Source: Streptomyces macrolidinus
GTDB lineage: Bacteria > Actinomycetota > Actinomycetes > Streptomycetales > Streptomycetaceae
Assembly: GCF_023887685.1 (NCBI RefSeq)
Contig: NZ_JAMWMR010000002.1
Location: forward strand, 186,001 to 250,000
Reading direction: 5' to 3'
DNA length: 64,000 nt
In this document: positions 19,505-30,949 of the stretch, piece by piece
How positions within the stretch are numbered: position 1 is the first letter of the stretch
Layout: each line of letters starts with the position of its first letter
Notes under the pieces: generated by a model
What the model was told of the DNA's origin: nothing
What the model saw: the letters and a program-made list of their open reading frames with translations, nothing else
Databases searched by the model: none
Program-made: the position numbers and the translations under genes

Positions 19505-20559
19505 CCTGCGTAGAAGATGCCCAGTCCGACGACCACACAGATGCCCTGGATGATCCAGAACCGGACGACCACGAGCACCTCGGACCAGCCCTTGAGCTCG
19601 AAGTGGTGCTGGAGCGGGGCCATCCGGAAGACGCGCTTGCCGGTGAGCCGGAACGAGCCGACCTGGATCACGACGGACATGGTGATCAGGACGAACAGAC
19701 CGCCCAGCAGCGCGAGCAGCAGCTCGGTGCGGGAGCAGATCGCGAGGCCCGCGAGGGCGCCGCCCAGTGCGAGCGAGCCGGTGTCACCCATGAAGATCTT
19801 GGCGGGCGAGGTGTTCCACCACAGGAAGCCCAGGCAGGCGCCCATCAGCGCCGAGGCCACGATGGCGAGGTCGAGCGGGTCGCGTACCTGGTAGCAGGCC
19901 GCGGGGTTGGTCAGGGTCATCGCGTTGGCGCAGGACTCCTGGAACTGCCAGACGCCGATGAACGTGTAGGCGGCGAAGACCAGGACGGAGGCGCCCGTGG
20001 CCAGGCCGTCGAGACCGTCGGTGAGGTTCACGCCGTTCGACATCGCGAGGATCATGAACAGCGCCCAGATCACGAAGAGCACCGGGCCGATGGACCAGCC
20101 GAAGTCCTGCACGAAGGAGAGCTTGGTGGAGGCCGGGGTGTTGCCGCGGTTGTCGGCGAACTGGAGCGCCAGCACCGCGAAGGCGATACCGCCGAGCAAC
20201 TGTCCGGCCATCTTCGCCTTGGCCCGCAGACCCAGCGAGCGGCGCTTGACGATCTTGATGTAGTCGTCGAGGAAGCCGACCATGCCCATGCCCACCATCA
20301 GGCCGAGCACCAGCAGTCCCGAGTAGGTCGGGGGGTAACCGGTGATCACCTTGGACAGGAAGTAGGCGGCGACCGTCGCCAGGATGAAGGCGATACCGCC
20401 CATCGTCGGCGTACCGCGCTTGCTGGCGTGCTCGCGCGGGCCGTCGTCACGGATGTACTGACCGTAGCCCTTGCGGGCCAGCAGCTTGATCAGCAGCGGA
20501 GTGCCGACCAGGGTCAGGAAGAGGCCAATGACACCCGCGAACAGGATCTGCTTCATCAT
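19486..20559 (-). CDS. mraY: Phospho-MurNAc-pentapeptide transferase MraY
   Basis: 357 residues with ten membrane helices. The family motifs are [10 protein letters not shown] (N-terminal loop), [16 protein letters not shown] with the Asp pair, [12 protein letters not shown] and the His-rich loop [13 protein letters not shown]. It transfers phospho-MurNAc-pentapeptide to undecaprenyl phosphate to make lipid I. Its start overlaps the murF stop by 4 bp, and its end overlaps murD. Confidence 0.98.
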   Translation of the reverse strand: MMKQILFAGVIGLFLTLVGTPLLIKLLARKGYGQYIRDDGPREHASKRGTPTMGGIAFILATVAAYFLSKVITGYPPTYSGLLVLGLMVGMGMVGFLDDYIKIVKRRSLGLRAKAKMAGQLLGGIAFAVLALQFADNRGNTPASTKLSFVQDFGWSIGPVLFVIWALFMILAMSNGVNLTDGLDGLATGASVLVFAAYTFIGVWQFQESCANAMTLTNPAACYQVRDPLDLAIVASALMGACLGFLWWNTSPAKIFMGDTGSLALGGALAGLAICSRTELLLALLGGLFVLITMSVVIQVGSFRLTGKRVFRMAPLQHHFELKGWSEVLVVVRFWIIQGICVVVGLGIFYAGWAADK

Positions 20560-21986
20560 CGGGCGGCAACCTCACCCTCGGCACCGGTCTCGAGCAGCGC
20601 CTGCGCCACACTCTCCAGACCGACCGACCGGGACGCCTTCACGAGTACGACGTCTCCCGGGCGCAACTGACTGCGCAACAGGTGGACCGCCGCCTGTGCG
20701 TCGGACACGTGCACCGACTCCTCACCCCACGAACCCTCGTTATATGCGCCCAATTGCAGCCAGGACGCTTCCCTGCCCCCGACCGCGACGAGCTTGCTGA
20801 CGTTGAGTCGGACGGCGAGCCGTCCGATCGCGTCGTGCTCGGCGAGCGCCTCGTCCCCGAGCTCGGCCATCTCGCCGAGCACCGCCCAGGTGCGCCCCCC
20901 CTGGGCCCGTGAGGCCTCGCCCATGGCGACGAGCGCGCGCAGGGCGGCCCTCATGGACTCGGGGTTCGCGTTGTAGGCGTCGTTGACGATCGTCACGCCG
21001 TCCGGGCGCTCGGTGACCTCCATCCGCCAGCGGGAGAGGGAGCCCGCCTCGGAGAGCGCCACGGCGATCTCGTCTGCGGACATGCCCAGCTCATGGGCGA
21101 CGGCGGCCGCGGCGAGCGCGTTCGACACGTGGTGCTCACCGTACAGGCGCATCGTCACATCGCTTGCACCGGAGGGTGTGTGAAGCCTGAAGACGGGCTG
21201 TCCGGTGTCCGTGAGTCTCACGTTCTCGGCGCGTACGTCCGCTTCGTCGGACTCTCCGAAAAGGATCACCTTCGCCTTCGTACGGGAGGCCATGGCCCGT
21301 ACCAGCGGATCGTCTGCATTGAGGATCGCGACGCCGCCCGCGTCCGCGGCGGGCAGGCCCTCGACGAGCTCGCCCTTGGCCAGCGCGATCTGCTCACGGC
21401 CGCCGAACTCGCCGATGTGCGCGGTGCCGACGTTGAGCACGACACCGACGCTCGGCGGGGTCAGCCCGGCGAGGTAGCGGATATGGCCGATGCCGCGGGC
21501 GCCCATCTCCAGGACGAGGAACCTCGTCTCCTCGGTGGCGCTGAGAGCGGTGAGGGGCAGCCCGATCTCGTTGTTGAGCGAGCCGGGCGTGAACACGGTC
21601 GGCGCCTTGCGCCCGAGCACCTGGGCGATGAGGTCCTTGGTGCTGGTCTTGCCCGCGGAGCCGGTGAGGGCGACGAGGGTCGCCCCCAGCCGCTCGACGA
21701 CATGGCGGGCGAGGGCGCCGAGGGCGGCCTGGACGTCGTCCACGACGATCGCGGGCACGCCGACGGGGCGGGACGCCAGTACGGCGACGGCGCCCGCCTC
21801 GACCACGGCCGGTGCGAAGTCGTGTCCGTCCACGCGCTCGCCCACGAAGGCGACGAAGAGGCTGCCGGGCTCCACCTCACGGGAGTCCCGGACGACCGGT
21901 CCGGTGACATGGACGGACGGATCCGGTATGTCGTGCGTCTGCCCGCCGACGACTCTGGTGATCTCGGCGAGAGAGAGGGCGATCAC
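20556..21986 (-). CDS. murF: UDP-MurNAc-tripeptide:D-Ala-D-Ala ligase MurF
   Basis: 476 residues from GTG. The ATP motif [17 protein letters not shown] shows the MurF-type TKD. Other landmarks are [24 protein letters not shown] and [15 protein letters not shown]. It adds D-Ala-D-Ala to UDP-MurNAc-tripeptide. It starts 4 bp after the murE stop, and its own stop is overlapped by mraY. An AGGGA ribosome site precedes the GTG. Confidence 0.98.
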   Translation of the reverse strand: MIALSLAEITRVVGGQTHDIPDPSVHVTGPVVRDSREVEPGSLFVAFVGERVDGHDFAPAVVEAGAVAVLASRPVGVPAIVVDDVQAALGALARHVVERLGATLVALTGSAGKTSTKDLIAQVLGRKAPTVFTPGSLNNEIGLPLTALSATEETRFLVLEMGARGIGHIRYLAGLTPPSVGVVLNVGTAHIGEFGGREQIALAKGELVEGLPAADAGGVAILNADDPLVRAMASRTKAKVILFGESDEADVRAENVRLTDTGQPVFRLHTPSGASDVTMRLYGEHHVSNALAAAAVAHELGMSADEIAVALSEAGSLSRWRMEVTERPDGVTIVNDAYNANPESMRAALRALVAMGEASRAQGGRTWAVLGEMAELGDEALAEHDAIGRLAVRLNVSKLVAVGGREASWLQLGAYNEGSWGEESVHVSDAQAAVHLLRSQLRPGDVVLVKASRSVGLESVAQALLETGAEGEVAAR

Positions 21987-21990
21987 AAGT

Positions 21991-23673
21991 TCATCCCTGG
22001 TTCTTCTGGATAGCTTCGCGAAGTACGTCGCGGTCGTCGAAGGGACGGACCACTCCGGCGATGTCCTGGCCCTGCTCGTGTCCCTTGCCCGCGACCAGCA
22101 CCGTGTCGCCGGGTCGCGCGCGGGCGACGGCGGCGGCGATGGCGGCGGCCCGGTCCTCGAAGACCTGCACCTCGCCGCGTTCGTGGGCGGGTACGGAGGC
22201 CGCGCCCTCGAGCATCGTGGCGAGGATCGCGAGGGGGTCCTCGGAGCGGGGGTTGTCGGAGGTCAGTACGGCCGTGTCGGCGAACCGGGCCACGGCGGCA
22301 CCCATCGGGGCGCGCTTGGTCGTGTCCCGGTCGCCGCCGCAGCCGAGCACGGCGTGCAACTCGCCCTCGGTGACCTTGCGCAGAGCCCGCAGCACGGACT
22401 CGACGGCGGCGGTCTTGTGGGCGTAGTCGACGACCGCGAGATACGGCTGCCCGGCGTCGACGCGCTCCAGCCGGCCCGGGACACCCGGCACCGCGGCGAT
22501 ACCGTCGGCGGCGGTCTGCGGGTCGAGCCCGGCCTGGGCGAGAGCGACGACGGCGGCGAGCGTGTTGGCCACGTTGAAGGGGCCGGGCAGGGGGGACTTC
22601 GCGGCGATGCGCCGCCCGTCGGGGCCGACCACGGTGAACGTCGAGTCCAGCGGGCCGATCTCGACGTCCTCGGCACGCCAGTCGGCGTCGGGGTGGCCCT
22701 CGGCGGAGAACGTGACGACCGGGACACCGGAGTCCGCCACGAGCCTGCGGCCCCACTCGTCGTCGTAGTTGACGACCCCGGCCCGGCTGCGCCGCTCGGT
22801 GAACAACTGCGCCTTGGCCCGGTAGTAGTCCTCCATGTCGGAGTGGAACTCCATGTGTTCCGGGCTGAGGTTGGTGAAGACGGCGATGTCGAAGACACAG
22901 CCGTCGACGCGGCCGAGGACCAGTGCGTGGCTGGAGACCTCCATGGCGACCGCCTCGACCCCGCGCTCGCGCATGACCGCGAACAGGGACTGGAGGTCGG
23001 TGGCCTCGGGCGTGGTGCGCTCGGACTTGATGCGCTCGTCGCCGATGCGCGTCTCGACCGTGCCGATCAGGCCCACGCGCGGGTCGCCGTCGCCGCCGTG
23101 GGTGGCCCGCAGGCCGCCCTCGACGAGGTACGCGGTCGTGGTCTTGCCGGAGGTGCCGGTGATCCCGATCTGGAGCAGGTCGCGTCCGGGACGGCCGTAG
23201 ATCGTGGCCGCCAGCTCGCCCATCCGGCCGCGCGGGTCGTCGACGACCAGGACCGGCAGCCCCGTCGCGGCGGCGCGCTCGGCGCCGGTCGGGTCGGTCA
23301 GCACGGCGACGGCACCGAGGCCGGCCGCCTGCGTCACGAAGTCCGCGCCGTGCAGGCGGGCGCCGGGCAGGGCGGCGTACAGGTCACCGGGACGGACGGC
23401 GCGCGAGTCGTGGGTGATGCCCGTGACCTCGGCCGCTCCGTCCGGCTCGTCCGGCCTGGCGGCCTCCAACTGATCAGCGAGCTCCGCGAGGGGGGTGGCG
23501 GAGACCTGAGCCGGTCGCGGCGGTCCCGGGTATGTCACGGAAGCGCCCTTCTGGGTGGTTTGGGACTGATCAGCGTATGGCACGGCGGTGAGCGTACCGG
23601 GCACACCCCCGCCGGAGCGAAGTGAGGGCTCGGAGGGCTGCTGGTTCCCGGGATCGGGGGTGATCGTTGTCAC
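21991..23673 (-). CDS. murE: UDP-MurNAc-L-Ala-D-Glu:diaminopimelate ligase MurE
   Basis: 560 residues from GTG. The ATP motif GITGTSGKTTTAYLVEGGL and the AMEVSSHALVLGRVDG segment are typical. The amino-acid specificity motif DNPRSEDP is the diaminopimelate type rather than the lysine type, in line with the LL-DAP wall of Streptomyces. The first ~50 residues (Pro/Gln/Ser-rich) precede the conserved domain; an internal start such as the GTG before TYPGPPRP would remove most of them. Gap to ftsI 36 bp. Confidence 0.97.
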   Translation of the reverse strand: MTTITPDPGNQQPSEPSLRSGGGVPGTLTAVPYADQSQTTQKGASVTYPGPPRPAQVSATPLAELADQLEAARPDEPDGAAEVTGITHDSRAVRPGDLYAALPGARLHGADFVTQAAGLGAVAVLTDPTGAERAAATGLPVLVVDDPRGRMGELAATIYGRPGRDLLQIGITGTSGKTTTAYLVEGGLRATHGGDGDPRVGLIGTVETRIGDERIKSERTTPEATDLQSLFAVMRERGVEAVAMEVSSHALVLGRVDGCVFDIAVFTNLSPEHMEFHSDMEDYYRAKAQLFTERRSRAGVVNYDDEWGRRLVADSGVPVVTFSAEGHPDADWRAEDVEIGPLDSTFTVVGPDGRRIAAKSPLPGPFNVANTLAAVVALAQAGLDPQTAADGIAAVPGVPGRLERVDAGQPYLAVVDYAHKTAAVESVLRALRKVTEGELHAVLGCGGDRDTTKRAPMGAAVARFADTAVLTSDNPRSEDPLAILATMLEGAASVPAHERGEVQVFEDRAAAIAAAVARARPGDTVLVAGKGHEQGQDIAGVVRPFDDRDVLREAIQKNQG

Positions 23674-23709
23674 GAGCTGGTTCCTGGTGGGTCGTTCCAG
23701 TGGTGCTGA

Positions 23710-25665
23710 TCATGGCGTGAACTCGACGGGAAGGTTCGCGGGCCGCGCCCCGGTGGGCGGGACCTGGAGGGTCTTGAGGGCGAACTCCATCACCTGCTTG
23801 AAGATGGGTCCGCAGATCTGGCCGCCGAAGTAGTTGCCCTTGGTGGCGTTCTGGATCGCGCAGTAGACGGTGACGCGGGGCTTGTCCGCGGGGGCGAAAC
23901 CGGCGAAGGACGAGGTGTAGCCGCGGTATTTGCCGGTGGCCGGATCCACGCGGTTCGCCGTGCCCGTCTTGCCTGCGACGCGGTAGCCGGGGATGCGTGC
24001 CTTGCTGCCGGTGCCCTGCTCGTCGTCCACCACGGACTCCAGCATCTGGGACAGCGTCTTGGCCGTCTTCTCGCTGACGACCCTTGTCTCCTGCGGCTTC
24101 GGGGCCGGTGCGAAGTCTCCGTCCGGGCCCTTGGTGCCGCGTACCAGGGTGGGTTCGATCCGGACGCCGCCGTTGGCGATGGTCGAGTAGACCGACGCGG
24201 CCTGCATCGCGCTGATCGACACGCCCTGGCCGAAAGGGATCGTGTACTGCTGCGAGGTGGACCAGGCGTCGGGCGGCGCGAGAATGCCACGCGTCTCGCC
24301 CGGGAACCCGAGCCCGGTGGGGCTGCCGATGCCGAACTTGCGCAGATACGAGTAGAGGGTCTTGTTGGCCTCCGGCTGCGTCTTGCCGAGCTGACCGGTC
24401 GCCAGGATGGTGCCGATGTTGCTGGACTTGGCGAGGACGCCGTTGAGCGTCAGGTACCAGGTCTTGTGATTGATGTCGTCCTGGAAGAGCCGGTCGCCGC
24501 GGTGCAGCCGGTTGGGCACGGTGACATGGGTCGTCGGGGTCGCGGCGTTCTCCTCGAGCACGGCGGCCATCGACATGACCTTGGCGGTGGAGCCCGGCTC
24601 GTACGTGTCCTGGAGGGCCGCGTTGCCGAGGGCCGCCGGATCGGCCTTGGAGAGGTCGCCCGGATCGAAGCCGGGCGCGTTCGCGAGGGCGAGGATCTGC
24701 CCGGTCCGGGTGTCCTGCACCACCACGTACCCGCCGTCCGCCTTGGACTCCTTCACCTGCTCGGTGATGGCGTTCTGGGCGGCCCACTGGATGTCGCGGT
24801 CGATGGTCAGCTCGATGTCGGACCCGGCCACGGCGGGCGTCTCGGCGGAGCCCGCGGTCGGTACGAGCCGGCCGCCGGACTGGGCGTAGCGGATGCTGCC
24901 GTCCTTGCCCGCCAGCTCCTTGTCGAGCTGCCGCTCGATACCGCCGCCGCCTCGGCCGTCGGCGCTGACCCAGCCCAGTGTCCCGGCGGCGAGATCGCCG
25001 TTCGGGTACACGCGCTTGCTGGTGGGGACCGCGAGGACCCCGGCGAGCACGCTGACCGTGCCGGGCGCGGCCTTCGTGGCGAGCGTGTTCTTCAGGTCCT
25101 TGATCTGGTTCCAGACCTGGGGGGTACGGCGCTGGGCCAGGAGCACATAGCGGGTGTGCGGGGTCTTGAGCTTGCGCGTGAGCGTCGCGGCGTCCTGGCC
25201 GAGGATCGGGGCGAGGAGCGCGGCGGCCTGCTCCGGGGCGTCCGGCCGCTTGGCGGCCTGTGGGGTGAACATCGTGGGGTCGGCCGTGATGTCGTACGCG
25301 TCCACGCTGGTCGCCAGCTCGACGCCGTTGCGGTCCGTGATCTTGCCACGCTCGGCGGCCAGGGTGCGGCCGACGTAGCGGTTCTGGTCGGCCTTGGCGG
25401 TGTACGCGCTCGCGTCCACGGCCTGCACCTGGAGCAGCCGTCCGACGAACGTGAGCATCACGAGAGTCAGAGCAAGGCCGATCAGGCGGAGCCGGGGGCG
25501 GGGGCTGCCGAGCCGGAGGGGGCCGCGGGCGGCGCCGCGGGTCTGTGCCGGGCGGCGTGCGGGGCGGGCGCCGGGGCCCGGACGGCGCCGGGCGTCGGGG
25601 CGCACGGGCCGGGCCGGGCCGGGCACGCGGCGTCGCGGCGGTTCCCTGTCGGACACTTCCGTCAC
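23710..25665 (-). CDS. ftsI: Septal transpeptidase FtsI (class B PBP)
   Basis: 651 residues from GTG. The Arg/Pro-rich cytoplasmic N-terminus of ~58 residues is longer than in E. coli. A single membrane anchor follows (LIGLALTLVMLTFVGRLLQV), then the dimerisation domain. The transpeptidase domain has active-site STAK (about residue 358), KSSN (about 412) and KTGTAN (about 565). It crosslinks septal peptidoglycan with FtsW. Its start overlaps the ftsL stop (GTGA). Confidence 0.97.
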   Translation of the reverse strand: MTEVSDREPPRRRVPGPARPVRPDARRRPGPGARPARRPAQTRGAARGPLRLGSPRPRLRLIGLALTLVMLTFVGRLLQVQAVDASAYTAKADQNRYVGRTLAAERGKITDRNGVELATSVDAYDITADPTMFTPQAAKRPDAPEQAAALLAPILGQDAATLTRKLKTPHTRYVLLAQRRTPQVWNQIKDLKNTLATKAAPGTVSVLAGVLAVPTSKRVYPNGDLAAGTLGWVSADGRGGGGIERQLDKELAGKDGSIRYAQSGGRLVPTAGSAETPAVAGSDIELTIDRDIQWAAQNAITEQVKESKADGGYVVVQDTRTGQILALANAPGFDPGDLSKADPAALGNAALQDTYEPGSTAKVMSMAAVLEENAATPTTHVTVPNRLHRGDRLFQDDINHKTWYLTLNGVLAKSSNIGTILATGQLGKTQPEANKTLYSYLRKFGIGSPTGLGFPGETRGILAPPDAWSTSQQYTIPFGQGVSISAMQAASVYSTIANGGVRIEPTLVRGTKGPDGDFAPAPKPQETRVVSEKTAKTLSQMLESVVDDEQGTGSKARIPGYRVAGKTGTANRVDPATGKYRGYTSSFAGFAPADKPRVTVYCAIQNATKGNYFGGQICGPIFKQVMEFALKTLQVPPTGARPANLPVEFTP

Positions 25666-26210
25666 CTGCCGGGAGTCGGAGAGGGTGCTGCGGACGGGGT
25701 GGAGCCGGTCGCCGAGGGCGTCGCGCGGGACGGCGACGGCGACGCCGAGGCCGAGGCCGTGCGGCTCGGGGACGGTGACGCCGTGGTGCTCGGGGACGGG
25801 CCGGGCGACGCGGGCGCGGACAGGGACGCGGGGCTCGCCGAGGGCTGCGCGGCAGGACGGGGGACGCCCTTGACCGTGCCGTCGGGGCCGAGGAAGGCCG
25901 GGTCGCCGCCGGGGACCATGCCGAGCGTGTCGGCGCGGCGCCGCAGGGCGTCCGGGGCGGCGTAGGCGTCCACGTCCCGCTGGAGAGCCTGCTCCTCGTC
26001 GGTGAGGTTCTTGGTCTCCCGCTGAAGGTCGGAGAGCTTGAACGCGCCTTCGCTGAGTGCGGAGTTCAGCACCAGGAGTCCGATGAGCCCGCCGCCGAGC
26101 AGCACGACGACGAGCAGGACGAAGGGGGTACGGGCGGCGCCGCCCCCGCCCGCCGGAATGAGCCGCGCCAGCCGGGCGGCCCGCCCTCGGAGCCGGGGTT
26201 TCCTGCTCAC
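25662..26210 (-). CDS. ftsL: FtsL-like septum formation protein
   Basis: 182 residues from GTG. A basic N-terminus is followed by one membrane helix (about 29-51) and a short leucine-zipper-like coiled coil (FKLSDLQRETKNLTDEEQAL). The segment ALRRRADTLGMVPGGDPAFL is typical of actinobacterial FtsL. The last ~65 residues are only Ala, Ser, Pro and Thr, a flexible extracytoplasmic tail of low complexity. FtsL bridges FtsQ and FtsI. Position between rsmH and ftsI is canonical. Confidence 0.9.
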   Translation of the reverse strand: MSRKPRLRGRAARLARLIPAGGGGAARTPFVLLVVVLLGGGLIGLLVLNSALSEGAFKLSDLQRETKNLTDEEQALQRDVDAYAAPDALRRRADTLGMVPGGDPAFLGPDGTVKGVPRPAAQPSASPASLSAPASPGPSPSTTASPSPSRTASASASPSPSRATPSATGSTPSAAPSPTPGR

Positions 26211-26282
26211 ACGCCCTCCCGCCCCTGAAGGACGGTCGCGTCCCGGAGTCCGCCGCTCACTCGCCCACCCCTCTCGTCCGGT

Positions 26283-27281
26283 TCACTCGACGTCCTCGCG
26301 GATGCGCTCGGCGCCCCGCAGGCGGGCCGGAGCCGCTCTGCGGTTCTCGGCGACCTCCTCCTCGGTGGGGAGTTCGGCACCACGGGTCAGGAGCTTGAGC
26401 CGGGGCTGGTAGCGCTCGGGCACGACGGGCAGGCCGGGCGGCGCGGTGTTCGCGGCGCCCGCCGCGAACACCTGCTTGACCAGACGGTCTTCGAGCGAGT
26501 GGTAGGACAGCACGGCGATCCGGCCGCCGACCGCGAGCGCCTTCACGGCCGCGGGGATCGCCCGCTCCAGGACGGCGAGTTCGCCGTTGACCTCGATGCG
26601 CAGCGCCTGGAACGTGCGCTTGGCCGGGTTGCCGCCGGTCCGCTTGGCCGCCTGCGGCAGCGCGTCGCGGATCAGCTCCACGAGCCGCGCGCTGTTGCTG
26701 AACGGCTCCTTCTCGCGCTCGCGCACGATCGCGGACACGATCCGCTTGGCCTGCTTCTCCTCGCCGTACGCCCGCAGGATCCGTACGAGTTCGCCCGGCG
26801 GGTAGGTGTTGAGGACCTCGGCGGCGCTGACGCCGGTCGTCTGGTCCATGCGCATGTCGAGCGGGGCGTCCTGCGCGTAGGCGAACCCGCGCTCGGCCTC
26901 GTCGAGTTGCATCGAGGAGACCCCGAGGTCGAACAGCACGCCCTGGACCCGCGGGATGCCCAGCCGGTCGAGGACGTCGGGGAGTTCGTCGTAGACGGCG
27001 TGCACCAGGTCGGTGCGGTCCTTGAAGGGGGCGAGCCGCTCCCCGGACAGGCGCAGCGCCTCCGTGTCACGGTCGAGCGCCACGAGGCGGGCCTCGGGGA
27101 ACCGCGTCAGCAGGGCTTCACTGTGGCCGCCGAGGCCCAGGGTGCAGTCGACCACCACGGCGCCCGGTTCGGTGAGGGCCGGGGCCAGCATGTCCAGGCA
27201 CGGCCGGAGCATGACCGGCACATGTCGGTCCTGCTGTCGCCCGCCGCCGCCCTGCTGCGGAAGCGCTTCGCGCCTTGCCAA
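26283..27281 (-). CDS. rsmH: 16S rRNA (cytosine-N4) methyltransferase RsmH
   Basis: 332 residues. RsmH hallmarks are [32 protein letters not shown] (SAM site), [38 protein letters not shown] and [15 protein letters not shown]. It methylates C1402 of 16S rRNA. The start is a TTG with AGAGG eight bases upstream; an in-frame stop lies just before, so no longer form exists. A later start before RHVPVML would also keep the domain. First gene of the dcw transcript; mraZ, which often precedes it elsewhere, is absent. Confidence 0.95.
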   Translation of the reverse strand: MARREALPQQGGGGRQQDRHVPVMLRPCLDMLAPALTEPGAVVVDCTLGLGGHSEALLTRFPEARLVALDRDTEALRLSGERLAPFKDRTDLVHAVYDELPDVLDRLGIPRVQGVLFDLGVSSMQLDEAERGFAYAQDAPLDMRMDQTTGVSAAEVLNTYPPGELVRILRAYGEEKQAKRIVSAIVREREKEPFSNSARLVELIRDALPQAAKRTGGNPAKRTFQALRIEVNGELAVLERAIPAAVKALAVGGRIAVLSYHSLEDRLVKQVFAAGAANTAPPGLPVVPERYQPRLKLLTRGAELPTEEEVAENRRAAPARLRGAERIREDVE

Positions 27282-27500
27282 TTCCGGGGCCTCTCAGATT
27301 CCTGCGCGACGGCACGCACCGCCGGGTCCCCGCCCGCTCACGAAGGGGAGGCAAGCCGGCGCCAAATGCGTCAGCCGACCAGGAGCGGGAGGAGGCCGAG
27401 CCGTACGTACGCGCCGCGCACGCGGGGAGAAACCGGCACACTGCCGGGATCTTCGGGTGAACAGTCCGCAGGGAGAGCCTCACGCCTCCCGCTTCGCGTC

Positions 27501-27528
27501 ACTTTAGTCCACCCTGTCTTGCGGTCAA
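27501..27528 (-). promoter_or_regulatory. Candidate promoter of the dcw cluster
   Basis: Minus-strand TTGACC, 16-bp spacer, TAAAGT, about 220 bp upstream of rsmH. The 421-bp gap 27282-27702 contains no convincing gene. It holds this promoter, a G-rich leader for rsmH and the promoter of the divergent carbonic anhydrase gene. Confidence 0.6.
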
Positions 27529-27702
27529 TCAACCGGCCTGCGCGTCGCACCCTGGCTGGTCACGGCCGCATGATCCGCGAGAATCCGCCCGCGCGGCGGC
27601 GTTTCACCGTCCGTGTGGGTTCCCTCACAACAAGCCGCGCCCGTGTTCTTTGTCCCGTCTCACAGCGGGCCTGGATCACCCGCGCCCAGTACCGTCTTGG
27701 GT

Positions 27703-28245
27703 ATGACGACTTCCGCATCCGCACCCGCCGGTCCCGAGGGCACCCTGGTCGGCACCGTCACCGACCGCCTCGTGTCGGCCAACGCGGGCTACGCCGCCGC
27801 GTTCACCGACCCCGGCATGGACGCGCACCCCGTGCTCCGGGTCGCCGTCGTGGCCTGCATGGACGCCCGGCTGGACCTGCACGCCGCGCTCGGCCTTGAG
27901 CTGGGTGACTGCCACACCATCCGCAACGCGGGCGGTGTCGTCACGGACGACGTGATCCGCTCCCTGACCGTCAGCCAGCGCGCGCTCGGCACCCGCAGCG
28001 TCGTCCTCATCCATCACACCGACTGCGGTCTGGAGTCCCTGACCGAGGACTTCCGGCACGAGCTGGAGATGGAGGTCGGCCAGCGTCCGCCGTGGGCGGT
28101 CGAGGCGTTCCGCGACGTGGACCAGGACGTACGGCAGTCGATGCAGCGCGTACGGACCTCCCCGTTCCTGTTGCACACCGACGACGTGCGGGGCTTCGTC
28201 TTCGACGTGCGGACGGGACTCCTGCGGGAGATCGACCCCGCGTAA
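27703..28245 (+). CDS. Beta-carbonic anhydrase
   Basis: 180 residues. The zinc site is complete: CMDARLDL (Cys and Asp-Arg dyad) near residue 46 and HHTDCGLESL (His, Cys) near residue 106. RNAGGVVTDDVIRSL matches the short class D/actinobacterial form. It interconverts CO2 and bicarbonate. The ATG at 27703 lies 7 nt after the hexamer TACCGT (27690-27695), so the mRNA is probably leaderless; the longer open frame from 27613 is not supported. It is transcribed divergently from the dcw cluster. Confidence 0.92.
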   Translation: MTTSASAPAGPEGTLVGTVTDRLVSANAGYAAAFTDPGMDAHPVLRVAVVACMDARLDLHAALGLELGDCHTIRNAGGVVTDDVIRSLTVSQRALGTRSVVLIHHTDCGLESLTEDFRHELEMEVGQRPPWAVEAFRDVDQDVRQSMQRVRTSPFLLHTDDVRGFVFDVRTGLLREIDPA

Positions 28246-28526
28246 CGGGTCGCCGCGGCAGCGCCCCCGGCTGCTCGCCCCGCCTCGTCTCGCTCTACTG
28301 GACGACGAACATGCATTCGGGCAATGGTCCCGGGACCGCTGTGCCGAAACGGCCGTAAGGCCGACATACCGCGGTCAGTTATCCACAGGCGAGTGACACG
28401 AACCAGCAACGCAACAAGAATGCGGGTGTGACGTCACGCGGAACATTCCCGTGTGGTGTGGCGTGTTTCGGGGTGGGCCGCATCGCAGAGCGTCGGCCCG
28501 GAGGAAGAACGGGCGAGGAGGGCCGG

Positions 28527-29587
<1,061 letters not shown>

Positions 29588-29591
<4 letters not shown>

Positions 29592-30949
29592 TGACACACG
29601 GGGGGACGGCCCCCGCCGCCGGTGCGGACAAGGGCGGCTTCGGGGCCGCGCTCGCGGGGCTGACCACCCGCGGGCGGTCCTTCCTCGCCGCCGGTATCGC
29701 CGCCGCGATCTGCGCCTTCGTCCTCGGCCAAGGCGACCTGCTGCGGGTCGGGCTGCTGCTGGCGGTGCTGCCCGTGGTCTGCGCGATCGTGCTGTACCGC
29801 ACGCGCTACCGGGTCGCGGGCAGCCGCGGTCTGTCGCCCTCCCGTGTGCCCGTCGGCTCCGAGGCCCGCGTCCATCTGCGGATGGAGAACGTCTCGCGGC
29901 TGCCCACCGGGCTGCTGATGCTCCAGGACCGGGTGCCCTACGTCCTCGGGCCGCGCCCCCGGTTCGTCCTGGACCAGGTGGAGGGGGGCGGCCGACGCGA
30001 GGTGTCGTACCGCGTGCGCTCGGATCTGCGGGGGCGCTATCCGCTCGGCCCGCTCCAGTTGCGGCTGACCGACCCCTTCGGGATGTGCGAGCTGACCCGC
30101 GCCTTCTCCACGTACGACACGCTGACGGTCATCCCGCGCGTGGAGCCGCTGCCGCCGGTACGGCTCGCGGGTGAGGCGAAGGGGTACGGCGACGGGCGGC
30201 AGCGCTCGGTGGCGCTGGCGGGCGAGGACGACGTGATCCCGCGCGGATACCGCCACGGCGACGATCTGCGCCGGGTCCACTGGCGTTCGACCGCGCGCTA
30301 CGGCGAGCTGATGGTGCGCCGCGAGGAGCAGCCGCAGCGCGCCCGGTGCACGGTGCTGCTCGACACCCGGGGCGTCGCCTTCGAGGGCACGGGCCCGGAC
30401 TCCGCCTTCGAGTGGGCGGTCTCGGGCGCGGCGTCCGTACTGACGCACATGCTCGAACGAGGCTTCTCCGTAAGACTGTTGACCGATACGGGCAGTTCGG
30501 TGCCGGGCGAGGGCGCGGAGGGGTTCGCGGGCGCGAGCCAGGAGTCCGCGGACGCGGCCGGGCTGATGCTGGACACGCTCGCCGTGATCGACCACTCGGA
30601 GGGAGTGGGTCTGTCGCGGGCGTACGAGGTGCTGCGCGGCGGCAACGAGGGGTTGCTGGTGGCCTTCTTCGGCGATCTCGACGACGAACAGGCCGCTGTG
30701 GCCGCGAAGATGAGCCGGCGCAGCGGGGGCGCGCTCGCCTTCCTGCTCGACAGCGAGGCCTGGGGGCGGCAGCCGTCCGAGGAACCGGACACGGGCGAGC
30801 GGAGCGAGGAGAGGCTGCGGCTGCTGCGCGAGGCGGGCTGGACGGCGGTGCCGGTGCCCCGGAGCAGGTCGCTGACGGAGCTGTGGCACGAGGCGGACCG
30901 GCAGCGTACGGGCGTGGGTGCCCTGAGCGGTACGGGCGGCCGGTCATGA
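29588..30949 (+). CDS. DUF58 domain protein
   Basis: 453 residues. Two N-terminal membrane helices (about 30-70) are followed by a beta-rich region. The DUF58 signature EDDVIPRGYRHGDDLRRVHWRSTARYGELMVRR (split motifs GYRHGDDLRRVHW and REEQPQRARC) lies near residues 215-250. A von-Willebrand-A-like segment (CTVLLDTRGVAF) comes next. It starts GTG-ATG at the moxR stop, so either codon at 29588 or 29591 may be used. DUF58 proteins act with MoxR ATPases, probably in assembling or quality-controlling a membrane or metal-dependent complex. Confidence 0.9.

Noticed and set aside
27282..27702. Small minus-strand ORF (27118-27483) as an mraZ gene
   Set aside because: Its translation has no MraZ motif and overlaps rsmH in another frame.
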